Below are positions 1-7,834 of a stretch of DNA of 37,796 nt, in pieces (within the stretch, counting starts at the first letter, position 1; every line of letters starts with the position of its first letter). Both the position numbers and the translations under genes were made by a program. Where the stretch lies: NCBI GenBank assembly GCA_934177545.1, contig CAKPPI010000006.1, positions 1 through 37,796 on the forward strand, in the 5' to 3' direction. The DNA comes from an uncultured Bacilli bacterium (lineage in GTDB: Bacteria > Bacillota_I > Bacilli_A > RF39 > UBA660). The notes below the pieces were generated by a model that saw nothing but the letters and a program-made list of their open reading frames with translations, searched no databases and was not told the DNA's origin.

Positions 1-36
1 ATATTGGAAATTTTTATTATTTTTACAAAATAAAAA

Positions 37-102
37 GACAAATAAGTAAAATTTCTACCTATTTGTCAACAGTCTGACTGAAAACTTGTTTTCAGTTTTG
101 TT
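37..102 (+). terminator. Two consecutive hairpins upstream of the ORF6N array
   Basis: GACAAATA (37-44) pairs with TATTTGTC (60-67). ACTGAAAA (77-84) pairs with TTTTCAGT (89-96) around a CTTG loop and is followed by TTTGTT. The second hairpin looks like an intrinsic terminator for a gene left of the window, or a leader structure for the array. No clear -35/-10 pair is visible. The AGGGAGG ribosome binding site of the first ORF6N gene follows at about 105-112. Confidence 0.45.
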
Positions 103-123
103 CTAGGGAGGAAAGTAAAAAAT

Positions 124-929
124 ATGAATGACATTATAAAAGAAGAAAAAATAGAAAATATGATATATGAAATAAGAGGTAAGCAGGTGATGCTAGATTC
201 TGACCTTGCTAGACTGTATGAATGTTCAAATGGTACAAAAACTATTAATCAAGCTGTAAAAAGACATATTAATAAGTTTCCAGAACGATATATGTTTCAA
301 ATTACTAGTGAAGAATTTCAAAAAATTTGCGGTCCCAATTTGGGACCGCAAAAGAATAAAGTGAGAACACTGCCATATGTATTTACAGAACAAGGTGTTG
401 CTATGCTTGCAACTATATTAAGAACACCAGTTGCAGATATAATGAGTATGCAGATAATAGATGCTTTTGTTTATATGAGAAAGTACTTATCAAGTAGTAA
501 TAAAGATAGTATGTTAGTTAATCATGAGAATAGGATATTAAAATTAGAAGAGTCATTTGATAAGCTATCTTCTAAACAAACATCTATTATTTATGATGGT
601 AAAATATATGATGCTTATAGCATCTTAATAGACATATTAAATAGTGCCAAAGAAGAAATTATAATTATAGATAATTATGCTAATAAAGAATTATTAGATA
701 TGTTAAGAACTATTAATAAAAATATTATTATTTTATCAAAAAACTTAGATAGTATTTTACTAAAAAAATATAATAATCCATTACATGATAGATATATAAT
801 ACGGTATATGTAAGTGGGATGAGTTTGAAAGATATTGGTAAAAAATATAGCTATATTTATAAAATAAATGAAGAGTTATTTATAACTGAACTATTAAAAA
901 GAGTAGATTATTTTATAAGTAAAAAATAA
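124..929 (+). pseudogene. ORF6N-domain protein, copy 1 (3' end broken)
   Basis: The N-terminus (about residues 8-110) is an ORF6N DNA-binding domain: EIRGKQVMLDSDLARLY, then a KRHINKFP stretch and FTEQGVAML. The C-terminal half matches the PLD-like tail of copy 2, with the HDRYII motif. Compared with copy 2 it lacks about 30 bp in frame (the residues before NNPLHDRY) and a further ~13 bp just after HDRYII. The second loss shifts the frame, so translation stops at 813. The remaining tail can still be read in another frame to a TAA at 927-929. The RBS is GGGAGG with good spacing. It is the first of three tandem paralogs. ORF6N proteins are known from phages and bacterial accessory regions as DNA-binding proteins; their targets are unknown. 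The truncated 229-aa product might still be made. Confidence 0.75.
326..352. repeat. 27-bp perfect palindrome inside ORF6N copy 1
   Basis: The arm TTTGCGGTCCCAA (326-338), a single central T (339) and the exact reverse complement (340-352). It lies in the coding sequence between the ORF6N core and the FTEQGVAML motif. The other two copies have a palindrome of different sequence at the aligned site. Confidence 0.95.
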
Positions 930-944
930 AAGGAGAAATAGAAA

Positions 945-1793
945 ATGAATGATGTTATAAAAGAAGAAAAAATAGAAAACATGATATATGAAATAAGAGG
1001 TAAACAAGTAATGCTTGATTCTGACTTAGCTAGATTATATGGGTGTTCCAATGGTACCAAGGACATTAATAAGTCTGTGAAAAGAAATCTGAATAAATTT
1101 CCAGTAGATTTTTATTTTCAATTAACAGATGAAGAAACACAAAAATTGTGGTTCCAAATTGGAACCACTAATAATATGAGTAGAACTAATCCACATGTTT
1201 TTACAGAAGAAGGAGTAGCCATGCTTTCATCAGTGCTAAAAACAAATATAGCATGTGAAATGAGTGTTAAAATAATACGTGTATTTGTTTATATGAGAAA
1301 GTACTTATCAAGTAGTAATAAAGATAGTATGTTAGTTAATCATGAAAATAGAATATTAAAATTAGAAGAGTCATTTGATAAGATGTCTTCTAAACAAACA
1401 TCTATTATTTATGATGGTAAAATATATGATGCTTATAGTATCTTACTAGATATACTAAATAGTGCCAAAGAAGAAATTATAATTATAGATAATTATGCTA
1501 ATAAAGAATTATTAGATATGTTAAGAACTATTAATAAAAATATTATTATTTTATCAAAAAACTTAGATAGTATTTTACTAAAAAAATATAATAATCAGTA
1601 TAATAATATTTCATTTATAAATAATAATCCCTTACATGATAGATATATAATACTTGATAGAAAATATGTATATGTAAGTGGGATGAGTCTGAAAGATATT
1701 GGTAAAAAGTATAGCTATATTTATAAAATAAATGAAGAGTTATTTATAGATGAATTATTAAAAAGAGTAGATTATCTTATAAGTAACAAATGA
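945..1793 (+). CDS. ORF6N-domain protein with PLD-like C-terminal domain, copy 2 (intact)
   Basis: 282 aa and the only unbroken member of the array. Residues ~8-110 are an ORF6N domain (EIRGKQVMLDSDLARLY, KRNLNKFP, FTEEGVAML). Residues ~135-282 form a tail with IIIIDNYA, NPLHDRYIILD and a VSGMSLKDIGKK motif. This resembles the single-HxD, PLD-like domain that often follows ORF6N, so the protein may bind or act on DNA. The start follows an AAAAGGAG ribosome binding site. Its first ~35 and last ~150 residues are nearly identical to copies 1 and 3, while residues ~36-120 diverge strongly. No promoter of its own is seen; it is probably cotranscribed with copy 1, 15 nt after the remnant stop. The substrate and biological role are unknown. 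Confidence 0.85.
   Translation: MNDVIKEEKIENMIYEIRGKQVMLDSDLARLYGCSNGTKDINKSVKRNLNKFPVDFYFQLTDEETQKLWFQIGTTNNMSRTNPHVFTEEGVAMLSSVLKTNIACEMSVKIIRVFVYMRKYLSSSNKDSMLVNHENRILKLEESFDKMSSKQTSIIYDGKIYDAYSILLDILNSAKEEIIIIDNYANKELLDMLRTINKNIIILSKNLDSILLKKYNNQYNNISFINNNPLHDRYIILDRKYVYVSGMSLKDIGKKYSYIYKINEELFIDELLKRVDYLISNK
1148..1168. repeat. 21-bp perfect palindrome inside ORF6N copy 2
   Basis: The arm GTGGTTCCAA (1148-1157), a single central A and the exact reverse complement TTGGAACCAC (1159-1168). It is at the position equivalent to the palindrome of copy 1, with different arms. Changes in one arm are matched in the other. Confidence 0.95.
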
Positions 1794-1809
1794 AAAGGAG
1801 AACTAGAAA

Positions 1810-2674
1810 ATGAATGAGGTTATAAAAGAAGAAAAAATAGAAAACATGATATATGAAATAAGAGGTAGGCAAGTGATGCTTGATTCTGATTTAGCTAGAT
1901 TATATGAATGTAAGAATGGTACTAAAGAGGTTAATCAAGCAGTAAAAAAATAATATAGATAAATTCCCAATGAGATATAGTTTTCAATTGACTGATGAGG
2001 AAAGTAGAAACTTGAGGTCAAAAATTTTGACCTCAAGTTTAAATAATGGTTATGGTGGAAGAAGATATAATCCTAGAACTTTTACTGAACAGGGAGTATA
2101 TATGCTTGCAACAATATTAAAATGTAAGAAAGCAACTAATATGACATTATATATTATGGATGCCTTTATAGTTATGAAAAATTATATTTCTGATGATTTA
2201 ATTAAAAATAATAATATTTTAATAAATCATGAAAATAGAATATTAAAATTAGAAGAATCGTTTGATAAGCTATCTTCTAAGCAAACATCTATTATTTATG
2301 ATGGTAAAATATATGATGCTTATAGTATCTTAATAGATATACTAAATAGTGCAAAGGAAGAAATTATGATTATAGATAATTATGCTAATAAAGAATTATT
2401 AGATATGTTAAGAACTATTAATAAAAATATTATTATACTATCAAAAAACTTAGATAGTGTTTTACTAAAAAAATATAATAATCAATATAGTAACATTTCT
2501 TTTATAAATAATAATCCATTACATGATAGATATATAATACTTGATAGAAAAGATGTATATGTAAGTGGGATGAGTTTAAAAGATATTGGTAAAAAGTATA
2601 GCTATATTTATAAAATAAATGAAGAGTTATTTATAGATGAATTATTAAAAAGAGTAGATTGTTTTATAAGTTAA
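1810..2674 (+). pseudogene. ORF6N-domain protein, copy 3 (frameshifted)
   Basis: The gene starts with the shared MNE(V)IKEEKIENM leader after an AAAAGGAG site. It runs in frame to a TAA at 1951-1953, just after a run of seven A (1944-1950). The rest of the protein, from the NIDKFP segment on, continues in another frame to 2674: FTEQGVYML, then the conserved PLD-like tail with HDRYIILD and VSGMSLKDIGKK. Against AVKRHINKFP of copy 1 the sequence reads as one extra base at the A-run. The A-run makes slippage, or an assembly error, a reasonable cause. The downstream 234-aa frame beginning at 1970 has no sensible start or RBS and is not a separate gene. Confidence 0.8.
2008..2040. repeat. 33-bp perfect palindrome inside ORF6N copy 3
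   Basis: The arm AAACTTGAGGTCAAAA (2008-2023), a central A (2024) and the exact reverse complement (2025-2040). It is in the aligned position of the ORF6N domain but unrelated in sequence to the palindromes of copies 1 and 2 apart from a shared GGT step. Confidence 0.95.
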
Positions 2675-2839
2675 AATAGGCAAAAACATATTTATAAATT
2701 TTTAGAGAAATATGGTTTTCAATTACTAATGATTAATTTGCAAAAATAAAGTAAGGTACTACCTTATGTTATGATGTAATTATGTTTGATAGTTATAAAA
2801 AATATTTGGGAAAAAATAGTAAAGTGTAGTAAAATAAAT

Positions 2840-3397
2840 ATGAGTAGGGTGATTAAAATTAGATGTAAATGGTGTAACTTAGATAATTCCTTGTATGTTA
2901 AGTATCATGATGAAGAGTGGTGTCAGCTTAATCTTGATGATAATTACTTGTTTGAAATGTTATTATTAGAATCATTTCAGGCAGGACTTTCTTGGGAGTG
3001 TGTTTTAAATAAAAGAGAAGACTTTAGAAAAGCTTATGATAACTTTAATCTAGATGAAATATGTAATTATAGTGATGATAAGATTACTGAATTAATAAAT
3101 AATAAAAAGATTATTAGAAATAAATTAAAGATTAAAGCTAGTATTAATAATGCTAAAATATTTAAAAGTATTAGTAAAGAGTATGGTAGCTTTAGAGACT
3201 ATTTGAAAACTTTTACTAATGAAGAAATAATTTATGAGATAGATAAGACAACTAATGAATTGTCTGATAGTATTTCTAAAGATTTAAAAAAAAGAGGGAT
3301 GAAGTTTGTAGGAAGTGTTATTATCTATTCTTATTTACAAGCGATAGGTATTATCTATTCTCATGATAAAGAGTGTTTCCTATATAAAAAGAAGTAA
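2840..3397 (+). CDS. tag: DNA-3-methyladenine glycosylase I
   Basis: 185 aa, the usual Tag length. It removes 3-methyladenine from alkylated DNA and starts base excision repair. The protein shows CKWC near the N-terminus, KYHDEEW, the ESFQAGLSW helix that carries the catalytic Glu and base-stacking Trp of the family, and a C-terminal YSHDKEC. The Cys and His residues at both ends match the known zinc ligands of Tag. The reading frame is open from 2786, but the extra N-terminal residues have no family counterpart; ATG 2840 fits alignment best, although its RBS is weak. A GTG at 2849 behind GTAGGG is less likely. It is followed 10 nt later by a membrane protein gene on the same strand. Confidence 0.88.
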   Translation: MSRVIKIRCKWCNLDNSLYVKYHDEEWCQLNLDDNYLFEMLLLESFQAGLSWECVLNKREDFRKAYDNFNLDEICNYSDDKITELINNKKIIRNKLKIKASINNAKIFKSISKEYGSFRDYLKTFTNEEIIYEIDKTTNELSDSISKDLKKRGMKFVGSVIIYSYLQAIGIIYSHDKECFLYKKK

Positions 3398-3407
3398 AGA
3401 GGTATAT

Positions 3408-4040
3408 ATGAGAAGTAAATATTTAAAATATCTAAATGAAGATATTAAGTTTGATAAAGAAACAATGATAGGTATTTTTTGTTTATTAGTTGTAATAACT
3501 GGTATGTTTGGGTTCCTTTATGAGTTTATTTTTTATTATTTTAATGGCGGTATGAAAACATTTTATTGGCGAGGAGGTAACTTCCTACCTTGGATTAATA
3601 TTTATGCTACAGGATCAATTATGATTTATTTATTAACTTATAAAGATAGAAAGAAGCCATTAAAAGTATTTTTAACTAGTGTTATAACAACTGGTATACT
3701 TGAATATTTTTCAGGTCTTGGAATGGATAAAATAGCAGGGAAAAGATGTTGGGATTATAGTCAAGAAATACTTGGTGCTTTAAATATAAATGGTTATGTT
3801 TGTTTAAGAAGTGTGTTGGTATTTGGTGTTTTCTCTCTATTACTAATATATCTAGTATTGCCACTTATCTTTTATATAGCAAAAAAATCTAATAAAAAAG
3901 TATTTGTTACTACTAGTATTATTTTATGTTCTATAATTATGATAGATGAATTCTATAACTTATTAATAGCAAGAATCTTTCATTTACCAAGGGCATATAA
4001 TGTTTATTCAAAACTGGGTGTTCCTTATGTTAAATTTTAA
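3408..4040 (+). CDS. CmpB-type putative ABC transporter permease (membrane protein)
   Basis: 210 aa with about five hydrophobic helices. The pattern of a first helix ending in FLYEFIFYYFNGG, a central GILEYFSGLGMDKIAGKRCWDYS and a following NINGYVCLRS fits the CmpB (ABC_trans_CmpB) family. That is a widespread Firmicutes membrane family annotated as a permease without firm functional proof. The start at 3408 is chosen because AGAGG lies just before it; the frame is open upstream into tag. It is probably cotranscribed with tag and is followed directly by a strong terminator overlapping its stop codon. Confidence 0.75.
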   Translation: MRSKYLKYLNEDIKFDKETMIGIFCLLVVITGMFGFLYEFIFYYFNGGMKTFYWRGGNFLPWINIYATGSIMIYLLTYKDRKKPLKVFLTSVITTGILEYFSGLGMDKIAGKRCWDYSQEILGALNINGYVCLRSVLVFGVFSLLLIYLVLPLIFYIAKKSNKKVFVTTSIILCSIIMIDEFYNLLIARIFHLPRAYNVYSKLGVPYVKF

Positions 4041-4075
4041 AAGAGAATGGAATGTTATATTTGATTCTCTTTTGG
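4039..4075 (+). terminator. Intrinsic terminator after the CmpB-like gene
   Basis: AAAAGAGAAT (4039-4048) pairs with ATTCTCTTTT (4064-4073), with T-rich sequence at the 3' side of the stem. It ends the tag-cmpB-like transcription unit. Confidence 0.85.
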
Positions 4076-4101
4076 TTTAATAGAAAAAAATAAAATAGTT
4101 G

Positions 4102-4130
4102 TTGACGAACAAATGTTTATATAATATTAT
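4102..4130 (+). promoter_or_regulatory. Sigma-A-like promoter with an SOS (LexA)-box-like operator in the spacer
   Basis: TTGACG (4102-4107), a 17-nt spacer and TATTAT (4125-4130). The 14-mer CGAACAAATGTTTA (4106-4119) lies across the spacer and fits the Bacillus SOS box consensus CGAACRNRYGTTYC at 13 of 14 positions. Such placement would let LexA block the promoter. It drives the DUF362 gene at 4276, with a leader of about 140 nt. Confidence 0.55.
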
Positions 4131-4161
4131 ATAAATGTATTTACTTTTACAAATAATGATC

Positions 4162-4218
4162 TATTATTCTTAGTTTCGTGCAAAATAGGGCAGATATTAT
4201 TCTTAGTTTCGTGCAAAA
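4162..4218. repeat. Two 24-nt direct repeats, 33-nt period
   Basis: Identical 24-nt units at 4162-4185 and 4195-4218 sharing the core TTCTTAGTTTCGTGCAAAA. The 33-nt period is about three helical turns, so a protein bound to each would sit on the same face of DNA. They lie in the transcribed leader downstream of the 4102-4130 promoter and upstream of the DUF362 gene. The function is unknown. Confidence 0.9.
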
Positions 4219-4275
4219 ATTCTATGTTAAAATGTAATAAATAGTTTATAATAAAAATAAAAGGAGGAAAATTAA

Positions 4276-5163
4276 ATGGAAAAAGCAAAGGTTTATTTTA
4301 CAAAAGAAATAACTAGTGATGGACTAGTAAAAATTTATGAAGCTTTAAATAGAGAATTAAAAGGAAAGGTGGCTGTTAAAATATCAACTGGTGAAATGGG
4401 TGGACATAATTATCTAGATCCTAATCTAATTAAAGATTTAGTACATAAATTAAATGGAACAATAGTTGAATGTAATACAGCTTATCCTGGTAAGAGAATG
4501 AAAACAGAAGATCATTTAGCTACTATTAAAGCTCATGGATTTTGTGGTATAGCAGATATTGATATAATGGATAGTGAAGGAAGTATTGAAATACCTGTTA
4601 ACTATCAAGGACATTTACAAAATAGAAATATAGTGGGAAGTCACATTAATAACTATGACTCTATGCTAATCCTATCACATTTCAAAGGACATGCTATGGG
4701 TGGCTTTGGTGGAGCTTTAAAGAATATGAGTATTGGGGTAGCTTCTAGTAATGGAAAAGCTTGGATTCACTCTGTTGGAAGAACAACATCACCAGTAGAA
4801 CTATGGAATTATACAGAAGATCAAGATGGATTCTTAGAGAGCATGGCAGAAGCTGATAAAGCAGTAGTAGAGCACTTTGGAAGTGATAATATGGCTTATA
4901 TCAATGTAGCTAACAAAATATCAATCGATTGTGATTGTGATTCTAATCCAAGTGAACCAGAAATGGCTGATATCGGAATTTATGCAAGTCTTGATCCAGT
5001 AGCACTTGATAAATGTTGTTATGATGCTATTATTAATTCTAAAGATGAAGGAAAAGCATCACTTATTAAAAGAATGGAAGAAAAACATGCCATTCATACT
5101 GTTGAAACAGCCGAGAAGCTTGGTATTGGAACCACTGACTATGAGATAATAAATATAGATTAA
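4276..5163 (+). CDS. DUF362 domain-containing protein
   Basis: 295 aa covering one DUF362 domain. Recognisable pieces are KISTGEMGGHNYL near the N-terminus, a central HFKGHAMGGFGGALKNMSIG glycine-rich segment, and a C-terminal SLDPVALDK. DUF362 proteins often carry ferredoxin-type 4Fe-4S clusters; here there is no CxxCxxC motif, only a short CDCD at about residues 219-222, so a redox role is not shown. An AAAGGAGG RBS precedes the ATG. It is the first gene of a run DUF362 - DUF2974 hydrolase - membrane-anchored unknown with gaps of 16 and 1 nt, most likely one operon under the SOS-box-like promoter. Family assignment is solid; the reaction is unknown. Confidence 0.85.
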   Translation: MEKAKVYFTKEITSDGLVKIYEALNRELKGKVAVKISTGEMGGHNYLDPNLIKDLVHKLNGTIVECNTAYPGKRMKTEDHLATIKAHGFCGIADIDIMDSEGSIEIPVNYQGHLQNRNIVGSHINNYDSMLILSHFKGHAMGGFGGALKNMSIGVASSNGKAWIHSVGRTTSPVELWNYTEDQDGFLESMAEADKAVVEHFGSDNMAYINVANKISIDCDCDSNPSEPEMADIGIYASLDPVALDKCCYDAIINSKDEGKASLIKRMEEKHAIHTVETAEKLGIGTTDYEIINID

Positions 5164-5179
5164 TTAGTAGGAGTAGTAG

Positions 5180-6232
5180 ATGTATACAATAATAGATTAT
5201 TTAAATTACTATAAAGATTTAACTTTAGAAGAAGCAACTTTTAATAAAATTGATATTTTATTATTTTCAATATTAGTATATTTACCAGGAGAATCCTTTA
5301 ATAAAGAAATTTCTCTACCTGAATTTTATGACTATACTTATAAATATCATAAGAAAGATGTAGGAGTAATGGTACCTAAAGCTTATGAATTATTAGATAT
5401 TATAAAAGATTCTAAAAGATATAAGAATCTTAAAATTAAAAACTTTGTAAGAATTAAGGATGATACTACCCAGTTTGGAGCGGCAACTTTTATCTTAGAT
5501 GATAAAAAAATAGTAAGTTTTAAAGGAACAGATGGCTCTTTAATTGGTTGGATTGAAAATATTAGAATAGCATATAAGTATCTAACAGTTACCCAAACAC
5601 TAGCAGTTAACTACTTAAAAGATAATATAGATATTAATGATAAAGAAGTTTTTGTAACAGGACACTCTAAAGGAGGTAATCTTGCTTTAGTTAGTAATAT
5701 GGAACTAGAAGATAGCCTATTTAATAAAATAACTGCTATCTATAACTTTGATGGACCAGGTCTTAGATTAGAAGAGTATAACAGTTTAAAATATAAAAGA
5801 GTGTTACCTAAACTTAATAATATAGTACCTTCTATGTCTTGTGTTGGTATCTTATTAAATAATAGTAACTATAAAGTAGTAAAGAGTAATCTCTTTGCCT
5901 TTGAAGAACACTATCCAACATCATGGAATATCTTTGGACAATGTTTTGTTCTAGATGAATTATCAAAGTCATCACTACAATTACATGAGTCAACTACTAC
6001 TGGGATAAAAGATTTAGAAAATAGTAAAATAGAATATACTTTTGAAACATTATTTGCAAATCTTGGAAAAGAGTATACTAAACCAGTAAAAGTAGAAATG
6101 GAAGACGTTAAAAACATTCTTCATAATATAAAAAATATAGATAAAGGAGTATATACTTATATAGAAACTATCATATCGGCAATGTTAAGTGTATCTTATA
6201 AAGATAGTTCTTCTATAAAGATAGAAGATTAA
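5180..6232 (+). CDS. DUF2974 (Mbeg1-like) alpha/beta-hydrolase family protein
   Basis: 350 aa. A nucleophile elbow GHSKGG with Ser163 follows a long strand (VFVTGHSKGGNLAL), as in lipase-like alpha/beta-hydrolases. The upstream SFKGTDGSLIGWIEN resembles the FRGTD segment that forms the oxyanion region in this family, and NFDGPGL after the elbow is typical of DUF2974. No signal peptide is visible, so it is probably cytosolic. The natural substrate is unknown. The GTAGGAG RBS is 16 nt after the DUF362 stop and the next gene begins 1 nt after its end, so the three are likely cotranslated. Confidence 0.8.
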   Translation: MYTIIDYLNYYKDLTLEEATFNKIDILLFSILVYLPGESFNKEISLPEFYDYTYKYHKKDVGVMVPKAYELLDIIKDSKRYKNLKIKNFVRIKDDTTQFGAATFILDDKKIVSFKGTDGSLIGWIENIRIAYKYLTVTQTLAVNYLKDNIDINDKEVFVTGHSKGGNLALVSNMELEDSLFNKITAIYNFDGPGLRLEEYNSLKYKRVLPKLNNIVPSMSCVGILLNNSNYKVVKSNLFAFEEHYPTSWNIFGQCFVLDELSKSSLQLHESTTTGIKDLENSKIEYTFETLFANLGKEYTKPVKVEMEDVKNILHNIKNIDKGVYTYIETIISAMLSVSYKDSSSIKIED

Positions 6233-6233
6233 A

Positions 6234-6956
6234 ATGAAAAAGAGAATTATAATTTTAGTAGTAGTTATACTTTCTATTATCTTATTAGCTTTTACTTTTA
6301 TTATATTTACTAGTGTTAAGAAAGATTTAAAGATAGAAAGTAATTTAACTAAAGAGGTAACAGAACTAAATCTTTTAATAGAGAATAATGATACTGATAA
6401 TATTAATACTAGACTAAATACTATTACTACTAGTGGGGATTATGTTCTAGTAGAAAAGGCAGCTAAGAATTATTTGAAAGATAAAGAAAAGTTATTTAAA
6501 GAAATGTATGAAATCTTAGATAATAGTGATAATATAGAAAATTTATTAATGATTGATAATATTAAAACTGATGGAAAAGAGTTTACTAATACTATCTCCC
6601 TTATCAATAATACAGGTAGTAAACTTACTAAATTAAGAGATGAATATCAAAACCTTACTAGTAAAGAAAAAATAGAGAGTTATTTAACTAAAAAATTAAG
6701 AGAAGATGACTATTATAATGATTACTATCTTAATGATTTAATGGCTGATATGATGAATAATCAAAAGAATTTAGATGCTATTAATGAATATTTAGCTACT
6801 GTATCTAAGTTAAAAGATATCTTTACTTTTTTGAGGGAAAATAAAGATAATTGGAATTTAGAAAATGATAAGATAATGTTTAATAGTGAGACATTATATA
6901 ATTATTATGAGGGATTATTAACAGGTATTAGTGATGATAAGATAAATAATATGTAA
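6234..6956 (+). CDS. Membrane-anchored protein of unknown function
   Basis: 240 aa. Residues ~4-27 are one strong hydrophobic helix preceded by KKR, so the protein is probably anchored with its C-terminal part outside. The rest is polar, rich in Asn, Asp, Glu and Lys, with a helical coiled-coil-like character and no Cys. I recognise no domain. The ATG is 1 nt after the stop of the DUF2974 gene, inside its AAGATAGAAG tail, which suggests translational coupling. No terminator is seen directly after it. Confidence 0.6.
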   Translation: MKKRIIILVVVILSIILLAFTFIIFTSVKKDLKIESNLTKEVTELNLLIENNDTDNINTRLNTITTSGDYVLVEKAAKNYLKDKEKLFKEMYEILDNSDNIENLLMIDNIKTDGKEFTNTISLINNTGSKLTKLRDEYQNLTSKEKIESYLTKKLREDDYYNDYYLNDLMADMMNNQKNLDAINEYLATVSKLKDIFTFLRENKDNWNLENDKIMFNSETLYNYYEGLLTGISDDKINNM

Positions 6957-7045
6957 ATAACTTGTAAATATCTAATAAAAGTATTATTTTTCTTGCTAGT
7001 AAATAATTAATATGATAATCTTTAAAAGAAAAAAGGGTGATGATT

Positions 7046-7543
7046 ATGGAAGAATTTGAGTCTATTATAAAAGATATAGTAGAAAATAGTGAAGTATTAA
7101 AGATGAAAGAGTATAGACAACACGCTGATACTAGTTGTTTTGATCATTGCTATATGGCTTCTTACTACTGTTATATTCTTTGTAAAAAACTTAACCTTGA
7201 TTATACGTCTTGTGCAAGAGCAGCTATGCTTCATGACTTTTACCTATATGATTGGCGTGTTAAAGATATCTCCCATAAATGGCATGCCTTTACTCATCCT
7301 AAAAAAGCTCTAGAAAAAGCTTTATCCATCTTTGATTTAAATGATAAAGAAAAAGATATTATAATTAATCATATGTGGCCAGTAACTATTAAATTACCAA
7401 GAACAAAAGAAGCTTTTATTTTAACACTAGTAGATAAATACTGTGCTACTTATGAAACGGTTAGTTATACAGTAAAACAGTTAAAGAAAAAACCAAGCTG
7501 GCAATATGCTTATCTAATGCTTTGGTTAGTTATTAGAAAATAA
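7046..7543 (+). CDS. HD-domain phosphohydrolase-like protein
   Basis: 165 aa. The order of motifs fits the HD metal-dependent phosphohydrolase superfamily: a first His in DTSCFDHCYMAS, the LHDFYLYDW motif carrying the HD pair, further His residues (HKWHAFTHP, INHMW), and a late Asp in TLVDKYCA. These small HD proteins often act on nucleotides or related phosphomonoesters; the substrate here is unknown. The start at 7046 is chosen because AAAAGGG (7031-7037) lies 8 nt upstream; GTG 7037 and ATG 7040 would be too close. It is an isolated gene between an operon end and the type III TA locus. Confidence 0.8.
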   Translation: MEEFESIIKDIVENSEVLKMKEYRQHADTSCFDHCYMASYYCYILCKKLNLDYTSCARAAMLHDFYLYDWRVKDISHKWHAFTHPKKALEKALSIFDLNDKEKDIIINHMWPVTIKLPRTKEAFILTLVDKYCATYETVSYTVKQLKKKPSWQYAYLMLWLVIRK

Positions 7544-7560
7544 TACGGAAAATATTAAAA
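7544..7560 (+). repeat. Recurrent gene-end motif TACGAGAAATATTAAAA
   Basis: TACGGAAAATATTAAAA at 7544-7560 just after the HD gene. An almost identical TACGAGAAATATTAAAA occurs at 8341-8357 after toxN and at 34754-34770 after the 33889-34728 gene. All are on the plus strand at gene ends and followed by T-rich DNA. They may be weak terminators or processing sites. Confidence 0.6.
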
Positions 7561-7640
7561 CTTTTTTCTTCAATCAAAAAATTACCAAATTTTATTTACA
7601 AGATAAAAAAAATATGTTACATTATTGGCGTATTAAATGG

Positions 7641-7713
7641 GAACGTTCTCATATAATATTAATGAAACTGTATTGTTTCATTAAGAAATTGTTTTAATTA
7701 TAAAATTAAAACA
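7641..7713 (+). promoter_or_regulatory. Putative toxI promoter region with three palindromes
   Basis: The palindrome GAACGTTC (7641-7648) is followed by TATAAT (7652-7657); no good -35 is found 16-18 nt upstream. A perfect inverted repeat TTAATGAAAC/GTTTCATTAA spans 7659-7684 and a second, TGTTTTAATT/AATTAAAACA, spans 7690-7713. These could be operators or 5' stem-loops of the antitoxin RNA precursor. Confidence 0.5.
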
Positions 7714-7718
7714 GTAAG

Positions 7719-7816
7719 AGTTGGAGTACCCAAGCCATAGTGGGAATTAATAAAAGTTGGAGTACCCAAGCCATAGTGGGAATTAAAATATGCTAGGTGT
7801 GTTTACCTAGCTTTTT
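7719..7816 (+). ncRNA. toxI: ToxI-like type III antitoxin RNA with terminator
   Basis: Two 32-nt identical direct repeats (7719-7750 and 7755-7786) with a 36-nt period, each holding TTGGAGTACCCAA (short inverted arms TTGG/CCAA) and CCATAGTGG. They are followed by an intrinsic terminator, GCTAGGT (7792-7798), a 6-nt loop, ACCTAGC (7805-7811) and TTTTT. This layout of promoter, tandem ~36-nt repeats, terminator and then a ToxN-family toxin gene is that of type III toxin-antitoxin loci (ToxIN, AbiQ). There the toxin cuts the repeat RNA into monomers that fold as pseudoknots and inhibit it. The terminator lets more antitoxin RNA than toxin mRNA be made. The copy number here is low (two full units). 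The assignment rests on the layout and the adjacent toxin, not on RNA sequence homology. Confidence 0.85.
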
Positions 7817-7834
7817 AAGTATAGGAGTTAATTT

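Noticed and set aside
1970..2674. A 234-aa ORF as an independent gene
   Set aside because: ATG 1970 has no RBS and lies inside the ORF6N domain. The true N-terminus is in another frame from 1810, so this is part of a frameshifted copy.
4135..4173. A 12-codon ATG ORF (MYLLLQIM...) after the SOS-box-like promoter
   Set aside because: No ribosome binding site and it starts at the predicted transcription start. It is too short and unsupported to call a gene.
7719..7790. Two 36-nt-period repeats looked at first like a minimal CRISPR array
   Set aside because: The units are joined by 4 nt rather than by spacers, no cas gene is near, and a terminator plus a ToxN-family gene follow directly. A type III antitoxin RNA explains all of this.
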